From JBBREP01 sp963716525 (lineage in GTDB: Bacteria > Actinomycetota > Acidimicrobiia > IMCC26256 > PALSA-610), in the NCBI GenBank assembly GCA_963716525.1, contig OY970315.1, positions 2,790,001 to 2,854,000 of the forward strand: DNA of 64,000 nt, given 5' to 3'. The notes beneath the pieces are model-generated. The model had not been told where the DNA came from, did not search any database, and saw nothing but the letters and a program-made list of their open reading frames with translations. Shown here piece by piece: positions 56,525-64,000 of this stretch. How positions within the stretch are numbered: the stretch's first letter is position 1; the number at the start of each line of letters is the position of its first letter. Both the position numbers and the translations under genes were made by a program.

Positions 56525-57449
56525 CCGCAGTAGGCGACGGCGACGGCGCGGGCGCGAGCCGCGGGTGCCCTACCGCCCGCGGGAAGTGCTGCTCGCGTAC
56601 TGCATGCTGCTCCCCTCGCTGGTGGTGTTCGGCGTGTTCGTGTTCTACCCGTTCGTGAAAGACCTCCAGCTGCCGTTCTTCACGTCGCCGCCGAAGTTCG
56701 GCGCGATCTCGCGGGCGCAGCGATACGTGGGCTGGAGCCAGTGGCGTGCCGTGCTCACGAGCAGCGAATTCCGCAACACGCTCACCGTCACGGTGAAGTT
56801 CACGGTTCTTACGGTGCCGCTCGGCGTCGCGCTCGGTCTCCTGCTCGCGGTCGCCGCGCACCAACAACTGCGCGGGATCACGGTGTTCCGCACGATCTTC
56901 TCGTCGACGGTTGCGACGTCGATCGCGGTCGCGTCGGTGATGTTCTTCTCGCTCACGAACCCGGTCGTGGGGTTCTGGCAGCTGCATGTGGGTCACGGCG
57001 GCATCACCGAGAGCCCCACGTGGGCGCTGCCGGCGATCTGTGCGGTCACGGTCTGGCAGTCGCTCGGGCTGTCGTTCATCGTGATGAGCGCAGGCCTGCA
57101 GTCGATCCCCGACGAGATCGTCGAGGCGGCGCGCGTCGACGGCGCGGGCACGTGGGGTGTGCTCCGCAACGTCACACTGCCCCTGCTCACGCCCACGCTG
57201 TTCTTCGCGTTCGTGGTGGGTTCGATCTCGTCGTTCCAGGCGTTCGCGCAGGTGGACCTGCTGACGCAGGGCGGACCGCTGAACCGCACGCAGACGCTCG
57301 CGTACTCGATCTACAAGACGTCGATCCAGGCCGGTGGCCCAAGCGACGAGAACAAGGCTGCGGTGTTCGCGATCGGGCTCTTCGTGGTGATCCTCGTGCT
57401 CACGGTGCTCCAGCTCCGCCTCGAGCGGAGGGTGAACTATGCGCGATAA
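56517..57449 (+). CDS. ABC importer permease 1 (MalF/UgpA type)
   Basis: GTG 56517 inside the end of the ATPase gene. 310 residues; a basic N-terminus followed by six helices. The coupling loop EIVEAARVDGAGTWGVLRNV is the EAA motif that docks on the ATPase. Overlaps the second permease by 11 bp. Membrane domain of the sugar-type importer. Confidence 0.9.
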   Translation: MSDRSRRRRRRGREPRVPYRPREVLLAYCMLLPSLVVFGVFVFYPFVKDLQLPFFTSPPKFGAISRAQRYVGWSQWRAVLTSSEFRNTLTVTVKFTVLTVPLGVALGLLLAVAAHQQLRGITVFRTIFSSTVATSIAVASVMFFSLTNPVVGFWQLHVGHGGITESPTWALPAICAVTVWQSLGLSFIVMSAGLQSIPDEIVEAARVDGAGTWGVLRNVTLPLLTPTLFFAFVVGSISSFQAFAQVDLLTQGGPLNRTQTLAYSIYKTSIQAGGPSDENKAAVFAIGLFVVILVLTVLQLRLERRVNYAR

Positions 57450-58266
57450 GCACAGGCTCGGCCTCGTCGCGCGGTACGCGCTGCTCGTGGCGCTCGCCGG
57501 GCTCGTGCTGTTCCCGATCTACCTCACCGTGGTGAACGCGCTGCTCACGCCGGCCCGCCTGAGCAGCCGGCCTCCCGCGCTGGCACCGACCAACCCGCAA
57601 TGGCACAACTTCGCGGCGGCATGGTCCGACGGCCACCTCGCTCGCTATCTCACGAACAGCGCGATCATGTCGGTGTCGATCACGGTGGGGGAGGTGCTCA
57701 CCGCGATCCTCGCCGCGTACACGTTCGCGTTCCTGCGATTCCCGTTGCGGGGCGTGCTCTTCGTGGTGTTCCTCACGACGCTGATGATCCCGGGGGAGGT
57801 CACGTTCTTCACGAACGTCGACACCATCCGCTCGCTCGGGTGGTACGACACCTACGCCACGCTGATCGTGCCGTTCCTGGCCACCGGCTTCGGGGCGTTT
57901 CTGTTGCGGCAGTCGTTTCTCACCGTGCCCCGCGACCTTCGTGATGCGGCCGCGCTCGACGGCTACGGGCACTGGCGCTTCATGGCCCGTGTGGTGGTGC
58001 CGCTCTCTCGCCCGGCGATCGGCGCGATGGCGCTGTTCGCGTTCCTCGGCGCATGGAACCAGTACCTCTGGCCGCTCGTGGCGACGAAGGACGAACGGCT
58101 GCGCACCGTGCAGATCGGCCTCAAGTCCCTCGCGACCTCGGAGATCGACAAGATCCCGATCACGTATGCAGGTACCGTGCTGGCGTTCGCTCCGATCGCG
58201 ATCCTCCTACTCCTGTTCTCGAAACAGCTCGTGCGTGGTCTGATGGCCGGCGCAGTGAAGGGATGA
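57439..58266 (+). CDS. ABC importer permease 2 (MalG/UgpE type)
   Basis: ATG 57439. 275 residues, six helices. The EAA-type loop LRDAAALDGYGHWRFMARVV and the FLGAWNQYLWPLVA motif of MalG/UgpE permeases are visible. Its stop overlaps the start of the binding-protein gene (ATGA). Forms the heteromeric channel with permease 1. Confidence 0.9.
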   Translation: MRDKHRLGLVARYALLVALAGLVLFPIYLTVVNALLTPARLSSRPPALAPTNPQWHNFAAAWSDGHLARYLTNSAIMSVSITVGEVLTAILAAYTFAFLRFPLRGVLFVVFLTTLMIPGEVTFFTNVDTIRSLGWYDTYATLIVPFLATGFGAFLLRQSFLTVPRDLRDAAALDGYGHWRFMARVVVPLSRPAIGAMALFAFLGAWNQYLWPLVATKDERLRTVQIGLKSLATSEIDKIPITYAGTVLAFAPIAILLLLFSKQLVRGLMAGAVKG

Positions 58267-59693
58267 ACACCATGCGAAGCACATCCGCCCGCAGCGCAGC
58301 GGCGTTCGCCGCCGTGGGGCTCAGTGTGGCGTTGCTCGCGGCGTGCGGGGGTGGCAGCAGCTCGTCGTCGAACACGACGGTGCCCAAGGCGAGCGACCTC
58401 GCCGCGCAGTGTCCGGTGGACGCGCTGGCGAAGGCCGCGAAGCCGGTGCACATCGTCTACTGGCATGCGATGACGCAGGCCAACGAGGACACGCTGAAGA
58501 CGATCACTGCGCAGTTCAACGCGAGCCAGCACGACGTGCAGGTGACGCTCGTCGCCCAGGGCGGCTACGACGACAACCTCACGAAGTTCCGCACCGTCGC
58601 GGGCACCGGCGACGCGCCCAACCTCATCCAGATCGAGGACACGGCCACGCAGCAGATGATCGACAGCGGCGCCGTGGTGCCGGCCGAGGCGTGCGTGGCC
58701 GCGGCGAAGGCCGACCTGTCGGACATCGTGCCGCGGGTGCGCGACTACTACACCGTGGGCAAGGTGCTCTACCCGGTGCCGTTCAACGTGTCGAACCCGG
58801 TCTTCTACTACAACAAGCTCGCGTTCCAGAAGGCCGGCCTCGACCCGGCGAAGCCGCCGACCGACTTCGCGCAGGTGATCGCCGACTCCAGGAAGCTCAA
58901 GGCTTCAGGCCTCAAGTACGGCTTCTACTACAAGCGCGATCCGTGGGTACTCGAGCAGTTCCTGGCCCTCGACGGTGAGCCGTACGTGAACAACGGCAAC
59001 GGCCGCGACAAGCGCGCGACCGCGGTGATGTTCGACACGCCCTTCGCGCACCAGCTCTTCCACGACTTCGACACGCTGGTGTCGGAGGGCCTCGCGGGCA
59101 CGAACCCGGCGTCAGGGCAGAGCGAGTACGACAACCTGCTCTCGATCTGCAACGGCACGGCTGCGATGACGATCGACACCTCGGCGGCGCTCGGTACCGC
59201 GTACCAGGTGCTGAACAGCGGCGGCTGCAAGGCGAAGGTGTCGGTGGGTGTGGCGCCGCTGCCCGGCGCGAGCGGCAAGGGCGGCGTGCTGGTGGGCGGC
59301 GCGGCGAACTACATCGTGCACGGCAAGGACCCCGCGAAGGTGGCCGCGGCATGGAAGTTCGCGCAGTACCTCACCACCCCGAGCGTGCAGGCCGCGTGGG
59401 GGGCCGGCACCGGCTACGTGCCGATCAGCAAGGCGTCGGTGCAGCTGCCGGCGATCAAGAAGCTCTGGAAGGACCGGCCCGGCTACCAGGTGGCGTACGA
59501 GCAACTCGTGACGGGCAAAGAGAACGTGGCGACGGCCGGCCCGGTGATCGGCGACTACCAGGGAGTGCGCAACGCCACCAAGAACGCGCTCGAGTCGTTC
59601 CTCATCGGCTCGTCGTCGCCCGACGCGGCGATCACCAAGGCGGTCACGCAGGCCAACGCGGCGATCGAGGCCTACAACTCCCGCGTCGGCTGA
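58263..59693 (+). CDS. ABC importer substrate-binding lipoprotein (UgpB-like)
   Basis: ATG 58263; signal peptide with lipobox LLAAC (Cys about 28) for lipid anchoring. The mature protein begins with a Ser-rich linker, then the solute-binding fold: VHIVYWHAMTQANEDTLKTI, NLIQIEDTATQQMIDSGAVV, PVPFNVSNPVFYYNKLAF, and AAWGAGTGYVPISKASVQL near the end. The WHAM and TGYVPI features are of the UgpB/family 1 type that binds glycerol-3-phosphate, its diesters or oligosaccharides. Ligand cannot be fixed by eye. Last gene of the operon; its TGA is adjacent to the stop of the next gene. Confidence 0.9.
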   Translation: MNTMRSTSARSAAAFAAVGLSVALLAACGGGSSSSSNTTVPKASDLAAQCPVDALAKAAKPVHIVYWHAMTQANEDTLKTITAQFNASQHDVQVTLVAQGGYDDNLTKFRTVAGTGDAPNLIQIEDTATQQMIDSGAVVPAEACVAAAKADLSDIVPRVRDYYTVGKVLYPVPFNVSNPVFYYNKLAFQKAGLDPAKPPTDFAQVIADSRKLKASGLKYGFYYKRDPWVLEQFLALDGEPYVNNGNGRDKRATAVMFDTPFAHQLFHDFDTLVSEGLAGTNPASGQSEYDNLLSICNGTAAMTIDTSAALGTAYQVLNSGGCKAKVSVGVAPLPGASGKGGVLVGGAANYIVHGKDPAKVAAAWKFAQYLTTPSVQAAWGAGTGYVPISKASVQLPAIKKLWKDRPGYQVAYEQLVTGKENVATAGPVIGDYQGVRNATKNALESFLIGSSSPDAAITKAVTQANAAIEAYNSRVG

Positions 59694-60149
59694 TCAGCGC
59701 TCGGCCGCGGCCTTGATGTTCGCGAGCGTCGTCTCGAGACCGGCGCAGAGCATCTCGAAGCGGCCCTCGAAGTTCGAGGGCGAGCCGGGAAGGTTCACCA
59801 TTGGCGCGTCGAACGACTCGGTGAGCGCGGTGCCGCCCGAGCTGTTCGGCGCGAACTCGTAGCGCCAGCGGGTGACCACGTCGCTGCCGCGCGGCGCCAC
59901 GAACTCGAACACCTTGCCGGGCTCGCACTCGCTGACCTCGCACGGCACCGTCCACTCGAACGTGCCGGCGCGGTTCGTGCCCGAGAAGTGCGCGCCCGCC
60001 GCTGGTGAGGTGGCGCCGTCGTCCCACGAGGCCGTGTAGCACTCGGGGCTCCATTCGCCCATCCGCGTGATGTCGGCCACGAGGCCCCACACCTTCTCGG
60101 GCGGGGCGGCGACGTCGGTGGAGGCACTGGAGCGTTCGGGGAAGGCCAT
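59694..60149 (-). CDS. SRPBCC/START-fold protein
   Basis: 151 residues. STDVAAPPEKVWGLVADITR, MGEWSPEC and WRYEFAPNSSGGTALTESF are the polyketide-cyclase/SRPBCC pattern, a hydrophobic-ligand cavity fold. ATG 60149. No catalytic assignment. Converges directly on the importer operon. Confidence 0.8.
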   Translation of the reverse strand: MAFPERSSASTDVAAPPEKVWGLVADITRMGEWSPECYTASWDDGATSPAAGAHFSGTNRAGTFEWTVPCEVSECEPGKVFEFVAPRGSDVVTRWRYEFAPNSSGGTALTESFDAPMVNLPGSPSNFEGRFEMLCAGLETTLANIKAAAER

Positions 60150-60185
60150 GGAACCGAGCGTAGCGGCGCGGCCAGACTGCAGGTC

Positions 60186-61022
60186 ATGGCCGAGCGCGAC
60201 CCGTACACCCGTCCGTTGAGCCCGGAATCGGCGGGGGAGGCGCCGGGGCGGGGCCGGCTCGCCGGCCGCCGCGTGCTCGTCGTCGGCGGCGGTCAGCGGA
60301 CCTTCGACGCCGCGACCGATCCGGTCGGCAACGGGCGTGCGATGGCGCTACTGTTCGGCCGCGAGGGTGCGCACGTCGCCGTCGCCGACCGCCGCATCGA
60401 CAGTGCGCGCGACACGGTGAGTGCGGCGACCGCCGAAGGCAGCCGGGCGACCGCGATCGAGGCCGACATCACGATCGAGTCCGACGTGGCGCGCATGGTC
60501 GAGGAAGCGACCGGCGCGCTCGGCGGGCTCGACGGCATGGCGCTCAACGTGGGCATCGGCATCGGCGGACTCGGGCTCGCGCACGTCGACGCCGTCGAAT
60601 GGGACGCCACGTTCGCGGCGAACCTGCGCGGCCCGATGCTGTGTTGCCGCGAGGCGCTGCCCGTGCTCGACCCCGGCTCGTCGATCGTGCTGATCTCGTC
60701 GATCGCCGCGCTGCAGTCGGGCTCGCGGCTCGTGGCGTACGACGCGTCGAAGGCGGGCCTGCACGGTGTGCTGCGTAACGTCGCGCTCGAAGGCCGGCAC
60801 CGCGGCATCCGCGCCAACATGGTGTACCCCGGCCTCGTTGACACCCCGCTCGGCCGGCTCAGCACCGCGGGCCGCCCGTCGCGCGCCGCGACGCGCATCC
60901 CGTTCGGTCGCCAGGCGACAGCATGGGAGGTGGCCTACGCCGCGCTGTTCTTCATGAGCGACGAGAGCGTGTACGTGACCGCCCAGGGCCTCGCGGTCGA
61001 CGCCGGCCTCACCGGCCTCTGA
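60186..61022 (+). CDS. Short-chain dehydrogenase/reductase
   Basis: 278 residues from ATG 60186. A Rossmann entry RRVLVVGGGQRTFD (a GGG variant of the usual TGxxxGxG), ADRRIDSAR for cofactor choice, LNVGIGIGG (usual NNAG), catalytic Ser in VLISSIAA, and Tyr-X3-Lys in YDASKAG. NAD(P)-dependent oxidation of a hydroxy compound. Divergent from the SRPBCC gene, 36 bp apart; a shared steroid or lipid pathway is inferred. Confidence 0.85.
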   Translation: MAERDPYTRPLSPESAGEAPGRGRLAGRRVLVVGGGQRTFDAATDPVGNGRAMALLFGREGAHVAVADRRIDSARDTVSAATAEGSRATAIEADITIESDVARMVEEATGALGGLDGMALNVGIGIGGLGLAHVDAVEWDATFAANLRGPMLCCREALPVLDPGSSIVLISSIAALQSGSRLVAYDASKAGLHGVLRNVALEGRHRGIRANMVYPGLVDTPLGRLSTAGRPSRAATRIPFGRQATAWEVAYAALFFMSDESVYVTAQGLAVDAGLTGL

Positions 61023-61051
61023 CGAGGGGGGGGGCGCGCTCTCGTGCCCGG

Positions 61052-62182
61052 TCAGCGCGCCACGATGACGACGCTGGCGTTCGCGCCGCGGCCGACCGTG
61101 TGGGCGAGGCCGGTGCGGGCCCCTTCCACCTGGCGCTCGCCGGCCCGGCCGCGTAGCTGGGTGACGAGCTCGACCACCTGGCCGAGCGCGCTCGCGCCGA
61201 GCGGCTCGCCCTTGCTCAACAACCCGCCGCTCGGGTTCACCGGCCGGCGACCACCTATCGCGTGCGCGCCCGACGCGAGCAGCGCGGCCTGCTCGCCCGC
61301 CTCGCACAGCCCGAGCTCGTGCCAGGCGAGCAGCTCGCGCGCCGCGTCGGTGTCCTGGCACTCCACCACGTCGATGTCGTCGGGGCCGAGCCCGGCCTCC
61401 TCGTAGGCCTGCTGCGCGGCGAGCGTGCTCGGTGGTGTGATGCTGGTGTCGTCGATGCCCGCGAGCGGCGTCGCCTCCCCGAGCACGCTGCCGGGAAGGT
61501 GCGAGCGCAGCGCCGCCGCGCGCAGCTCGACGGCACCTCGCTCGAGGTCGTTCGCGGCGCGCAGCACCACTGCGGCGGCACCCTCGTTGGGGGAACAGAG
61601 CATCCAGAGGTGCAACGGTTCGCACACCACGCGCGACGCGAGCACCTCGTCTGCGGTGACGGGTTTGCGGAACATCGCGTTCGGGTTGTGTGCGCCGTGG
61701 GCGCGGTTCTTCACGCATACCTCCGCGAGGTGATCCTTGGTGAGGTCGTGCTCGCGCAGCAGTCGCTGGGCTCGCACCGCGAAGTAGCTGGGTGTGGCCG
61801 CGAGCCCAGCCCGCTCGCGCCACGGTTCGAAGAAGCTCGAACGGATGATGCCCTTGGGCATCTTCTCGATGCCGAACACGAGCACGCACTCGTGCTGGCC
61901 GGCGCGGATCGCGCCCGCGGCGAGCTGCAGTGCGGCGGCGCCGCTCGCGCACCCGGCTTCGACGTCGACGATCGGCATGCCGGTGCGTGCGATCGCGCCG
62001 AGCACCTTGTGACCGGCGGCGACGCCGCTGTACGCGGTGCCGCAGAACGCCGCGGTGAACTCGGGGTCGCCGGCATCCTGCAGCGCGTCGCGCACCGCAC
62101 GCACACCCATGCTGGTGACGCTGACGCCCTCGAAGCGGCCGAACGGATGGATGCCGATACCCGCGATCTCGACGCCGGTCAT
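61052..62182 (-). CDS. Thiolase-like (lipid-transfer type) protein
   Basis: 376 residues. Thiolase-superfamily marks: IGIHPFGRFEG at the N-terminus, VEAGCASGAAALQLAAGAI with the nucleophilic Cys, CVKNRAHGAHNPNAMFRK, and GGRRPVNPSGGLLSKGEPLG with the catalytic-loop Gly/His pattern. Such proteins pair with a DUF35 OB-fold partner, as here, and act in sterol side-chain or ring degradation (for example Ltp2-type aldolases or thiolases). ATG 62180-62182 overlaps the OB-fold gene stop (ATGA). Confidence 0.85.
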   Translation of the reverse strand: MTGVEIAGIGIHPFGRFEGVSVTSMGVRAVRDALQDAGDPEFTAAFCGTAYSGVAAGHKVLGAIARTGMPIVDVEAGCASGAAALQLAAGAIRAGQHECVLVFGIEKMPKGIIRSSFFEPWRERAGLAATPSYFAVRAQRLLREHDLTKDHLAEVCVKNRAHGAHNPNAMFRKPVTADEVLASRVVCEPLHLWMLCSPNEGAAAVVLRAANDLERGAVELRAAALRSHLPGSVLGEATPLAGIDDTSITPPSTLAAQQAYEEAGLGPDDIDVVECQDTDAARELLAWHELGLCEAGEQAALLASGAHAIGGRRPVNPSGGLLSKGEPLGASALGQVVELVTQLRGRAGERQVEGARTGLAHTVGRGANASVVIVAR

Positions 62183-62622
62183 CGCGCGCTCCCGGGCGCG
62201 AAGGCCCACGCGACGACCTCGGTGGCGCCGTCCTCGCCCGCGCCGTGCTCGCCCGCGCCGTCCTCGGTCGCCACCGTGTCGGCGACGAGATGCATCGGCT
62301 GGCCGAATGCCAGCCGCGCGGGGTCGGCTTCGGTGAGGCGCGTGATCAGCCGCAGCCGCTCGTGCACCAGCTCCACGACGCCGAAGCCGTACGGCACCGC
62401 GCCCTCGTAGCCGGGCGGCGCCGCGGTGACGGCGGTCCAGCCCCACAATGTGGCGTCGCGCGAGAGGTCCACCGCTTCCACGTCGTCCGCGCCTGTGTAC
62501 GGGCACACGTCGCCGCGAGGGAAGTGGTAGCGGCCGCTCGACGGCGAGTAGCCGCCGAGCAGGGTGGGGGTGCCTCCGTCGAGCGCCAGCACGCCGGGCG
62601 CGATCGAACGCCGTGCGGCCAT
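62179..62622 (-). CDS. DUF35 OB-fold acyl-CoA-binding-type protein
   Basis: 147 residues. GRYHFPRGDVCPYTGADDVE is the rubredoxin-like knuckle region (only one Cys remains, so zinc is unlikely). LWGWTAVTAAPPGYEGAVPYGFGVVEL is the OB-fold core. Partner of thiolase-like proteins in CoA thioester complexes. Start overlaps the CoA-transferase stop (TGATG) and its stop overlaps the thiolase start, so all three are coupled. Confidence 0.8.
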   Translation of the reverse strand: MAARRSIAPGVLALDGGTPTLLGGYSPSSGRYHFPRGDVCPYTGADDVEAVDLSRDATLWGWTAVTAAPPGYEGAVPYGFGVVELVHERLRLITRLTEADPARLAFGQPMHLVADTVATEDGAGEHGAGEDGATEVVAWAFAPGSAR

Positions 62623-63827
62623 CAGATGACCCCTGCGGCGGCGAGCCGCGCGAGCTCGTCGTCGTCGAGACCGATCTCGCGCAGTACCTCGTGCGTGTGC
62701 GCGCCGAGCGCGGGTGCGCCCAACGGCGGGCTGACCGCCTCGCCCGCGAAACGGGGGAAGGGCGCCTGCTGGCGAATTGGTCCTACCTGCGGATCGTCGA
62801 CGGTGACGAGGTCGCCGCGCGCGGCCACGTGGGCATCGGCGAAGATGTCGGCCGCGGTGAAGGCGGTCGCAACCGGCACGTCGTGCTCCACGCAGCGCGC
62901 CTCGACCTCGGGCGCGTCGAGTGTGCAGGTCCAGTCGGCGACGATGCCGTTGATCTCGTCGCTGCGGGCGGCGCGATCGATCAGCTTCGCGAACCGCGGG
63001 TCGCTCACCAGTGCCTCGCGGTCCATCGCCTTGCACAGCCGAGCGAAGTTGGCGTCGCTACCGGCAACGATGCACACATGCTTGCCGTCACGGGTGGGGT
63101 AGTTGTCGAGCGGCGCGCTGTTCGCGAGGCGGTTGCCCTCCCGGTTGCGCACCACACCGAGCTTGTCGTAGGCGGCGAGCGTCCATTCCAGAATGCGCAG
63201 CACGCTGCCGTACAGCGCGGCGTCGATCACGCAGCCTTCGGCACCGTCGGCGCCACGCGCATCGCGCCGGTAGAGCGCGGCGACCGCGGCGTGCGCGGCG
63301 AACACGCCGGTGAGGTAGTCGGAGATCGTGACGCCGACGCGCACCGGGGGGCGGTCGGGGTAGCCGGTGAGGTGCATCAGCCCGCCGAAGCCGATGCCCA
63401 CGCGGTCGAGCCCGGGGCGCAGGCGGTTCGGCCCGTCCTGGCCGAACATCGAGATGCGCACGACGACGAGGCGCGGATCGAGGTTGGTCGGTGGGAGGTT
63501 CCAACGCTCGAGCGTGCCGGGACGGAAGTTCTCCACGATCACGTCGGCCGTCGCGGCGAGGCGGCGGAACACGTCCTGGCCGTCAGGCGTGCGCAGATCG
63601 AGCGTCACCGAGCGCCGGCCGCGGCCCTCCACCGCCCAGAACAGCGAATAGGGGTCGCCGTCGCGGCCGTCGACGAACGGACCGATCTCGCGCATGAAGT
63701 CGCCCGAGCCCGGCTGCTCGATCTTCACGACGTCGGCGCCCATCTCGCCGAGCAGCCCCGCGCAGAACGGCGCCGCGATGCGCGTGCCGAGATCGAGCAC
63801 ACGCAGACCGGACAGAGGCGCGTTCAT
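62622..63827 (-). CDS. CaiB/BaiF family III CoA-transferase
   Basis: 401 residues. LRVLDLGTRIAAPFCAGLLG, MGADVVKIEQPGSGD, the RRSVTLDLRTPDGQD strand, VENFRPGTLERW and the LTGYPDRPPVRVGVTISDYL region with the catalytic Asp give the family fold. Moves CoA between acids without acyl-enzyme. ATG 63827; overlaps the acyl-CoA dehydrogenase stop by ATGA. Part of the coupled lipid-catabolism cluster at the right edge. Confidence 0.9.
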   Translation of the reverse strand: MNAPLSGLRVLDLGTRIAAPFCAGLLGEMGADVVKIEQPGSGDFMREIGPFVDGRDGDPYSLFWAVEGRGRRSVTLDLRTPDGQDVFRRLAATADVIVENFRPGTLERWNLPPTNLDPRLVVVRISMFGQDGPNRLRPGLDRVGIGFGGLMHLTGYPDRPPVRVGVTISDYLTGVFAAHAAVAALYRRDARGADGAEGCVIDAALYGSVLRILEWTLAAYDKLGVVRNREGNRLANSAPLDNYPTRDGKHVCIVAGSDANFARLCKAMDREALVSDPRFAKLIDRAARSDEINGIVADWTCTLDAPEVEARCVEHDVPVATAFTAADIFADAHVAARGDLVTVDDPQVGPIRQQAPFPRFAGEAVSPPLGAPALGAHTHEVLREIGLDDDELARLAAAGVI

Positions 63828-64000
63828 GACGGTTTCGGCTCGCGGGGGAGGCCGAGCGTGCGCTCGCCGACGACGTTGCGCTGGATCTCGTTCGTGCCGG
63901 CCCAGATCGAGCTCGCCTGGTAGTAGAGCCAGCTGCGCTGCCACGCGCCGTCGCCCGGATTGCCGGACGCGTCGCGCCACAGTGGCGCGGCTTCGCCGAC
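63824..64000 (-). CDS. Acyl-CoA dehydrogenase, C-terminal part (cut by window edge)
   Basis: The last 58 codons only: LYYQASSIWAGTNEIQRNVV then GERTLGLPREPKPS, the usual C-terminus of bacterial acyl-CoA dehydrogenases where GTNEIQRN contacts FAD. Continues beyond the window. First visible gene of the overlapping cluster. Confidence 0.85.
   Translation of the reverse strand, partial: VGEAAPLWRDASGNPGDGAWQRSWLYYQASSIWAGTNEIQRNVVGERTLGLPREPKPS

Noticed and set aside
1..64000. tRNA genes, riboswitches, phage genes
   Set aside because: None could be supported from the sequence by reading; the only structured RNA recognised is rnpB.

Overview
The window reads as a chromosome segment of a GC-rich actinobacterium. 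A WhiB regulator, an LLM-type (F420-dependent) oxidoreductase, a SoxR sensor, an F420-nitroreductase-like fragment, a DEDDh/GIY-YIG nuclease and many CoA-linked lipid-catabolism genes fit an environmental Acidimicrobiia-like lineage. That placement is inference from gene content; no 16S rRNA or tRNA gene was seen. The one stable RNA recognised is RNase P RNA (minus strand, about 36273-36694).

Layout. 1-6631: two tandem, very large secreted beta-helix proteins with PKD domains and FG-GAP repeats; the first is cut by the window edge. 6656-13611: a nucleosidase, a Mg2+-type P-ATPase, an exo/endonuclease/phosphatase-fold protein and a GT-C-like membrane protein. 13658-15294: a SoxR gene divergent from an uncharacterised gene whose start lies at a classic over-spaced MerR-type promoter. 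15306-22189: a polysaccharide deacetylase/glycosyltransferase, a secreted lysozyme-like protein and a third giant beta-helix protein. 22493-24907: a DUF1214 gene overlapping a sulfotransferase. 24988-30671: an apparent transferred island (PLD-helicase-DUF3427, an unknown membrane protein, a Phd-like/TPR-like protein behind a duplicated palindromic operator) abutting a truncated gene. 30963-36138: two further secreted modular proteins in an operon (PPC-like; Fn3/BIG2/seven-blade RCC1). 36273-45248: rnpB, whiB, acyl-CoA dehydrogenase, trpD, nuclease, YjbQ and NYN genes. 45624-49993: small and membrane proteins and an amidohydrolase. 50081-55380: DoxX, a single-chain ETF, an LLM oxidoreductase and a fused CoA-transferase. 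55438-59693: a complete sugar-type ABC importer. 59694-64000: SRPBCC, SDR and a tightly overlapping thiolase/OB-fold/CoA-transferase III/acyl-CoA dehydrogenase cluster.

Two patterns cut across the genes. First, three secreted proteins with unrelated N-terminal domains share one Fn3 domain followed by the same roughly 105-residue C-terminal module ending in Gly-His. This looks like an undescribed surface or sorting module and is the best candidate for something new. Second, ten genes here are interrupted by frameshifts; ten of the eleven events are the same class, and each of those ten is repaired by restoring one CG dinucleotide at a CG-rich site. That most likely reflects a systematic sequence error, so these genes are annotated as single reading units with the break described.
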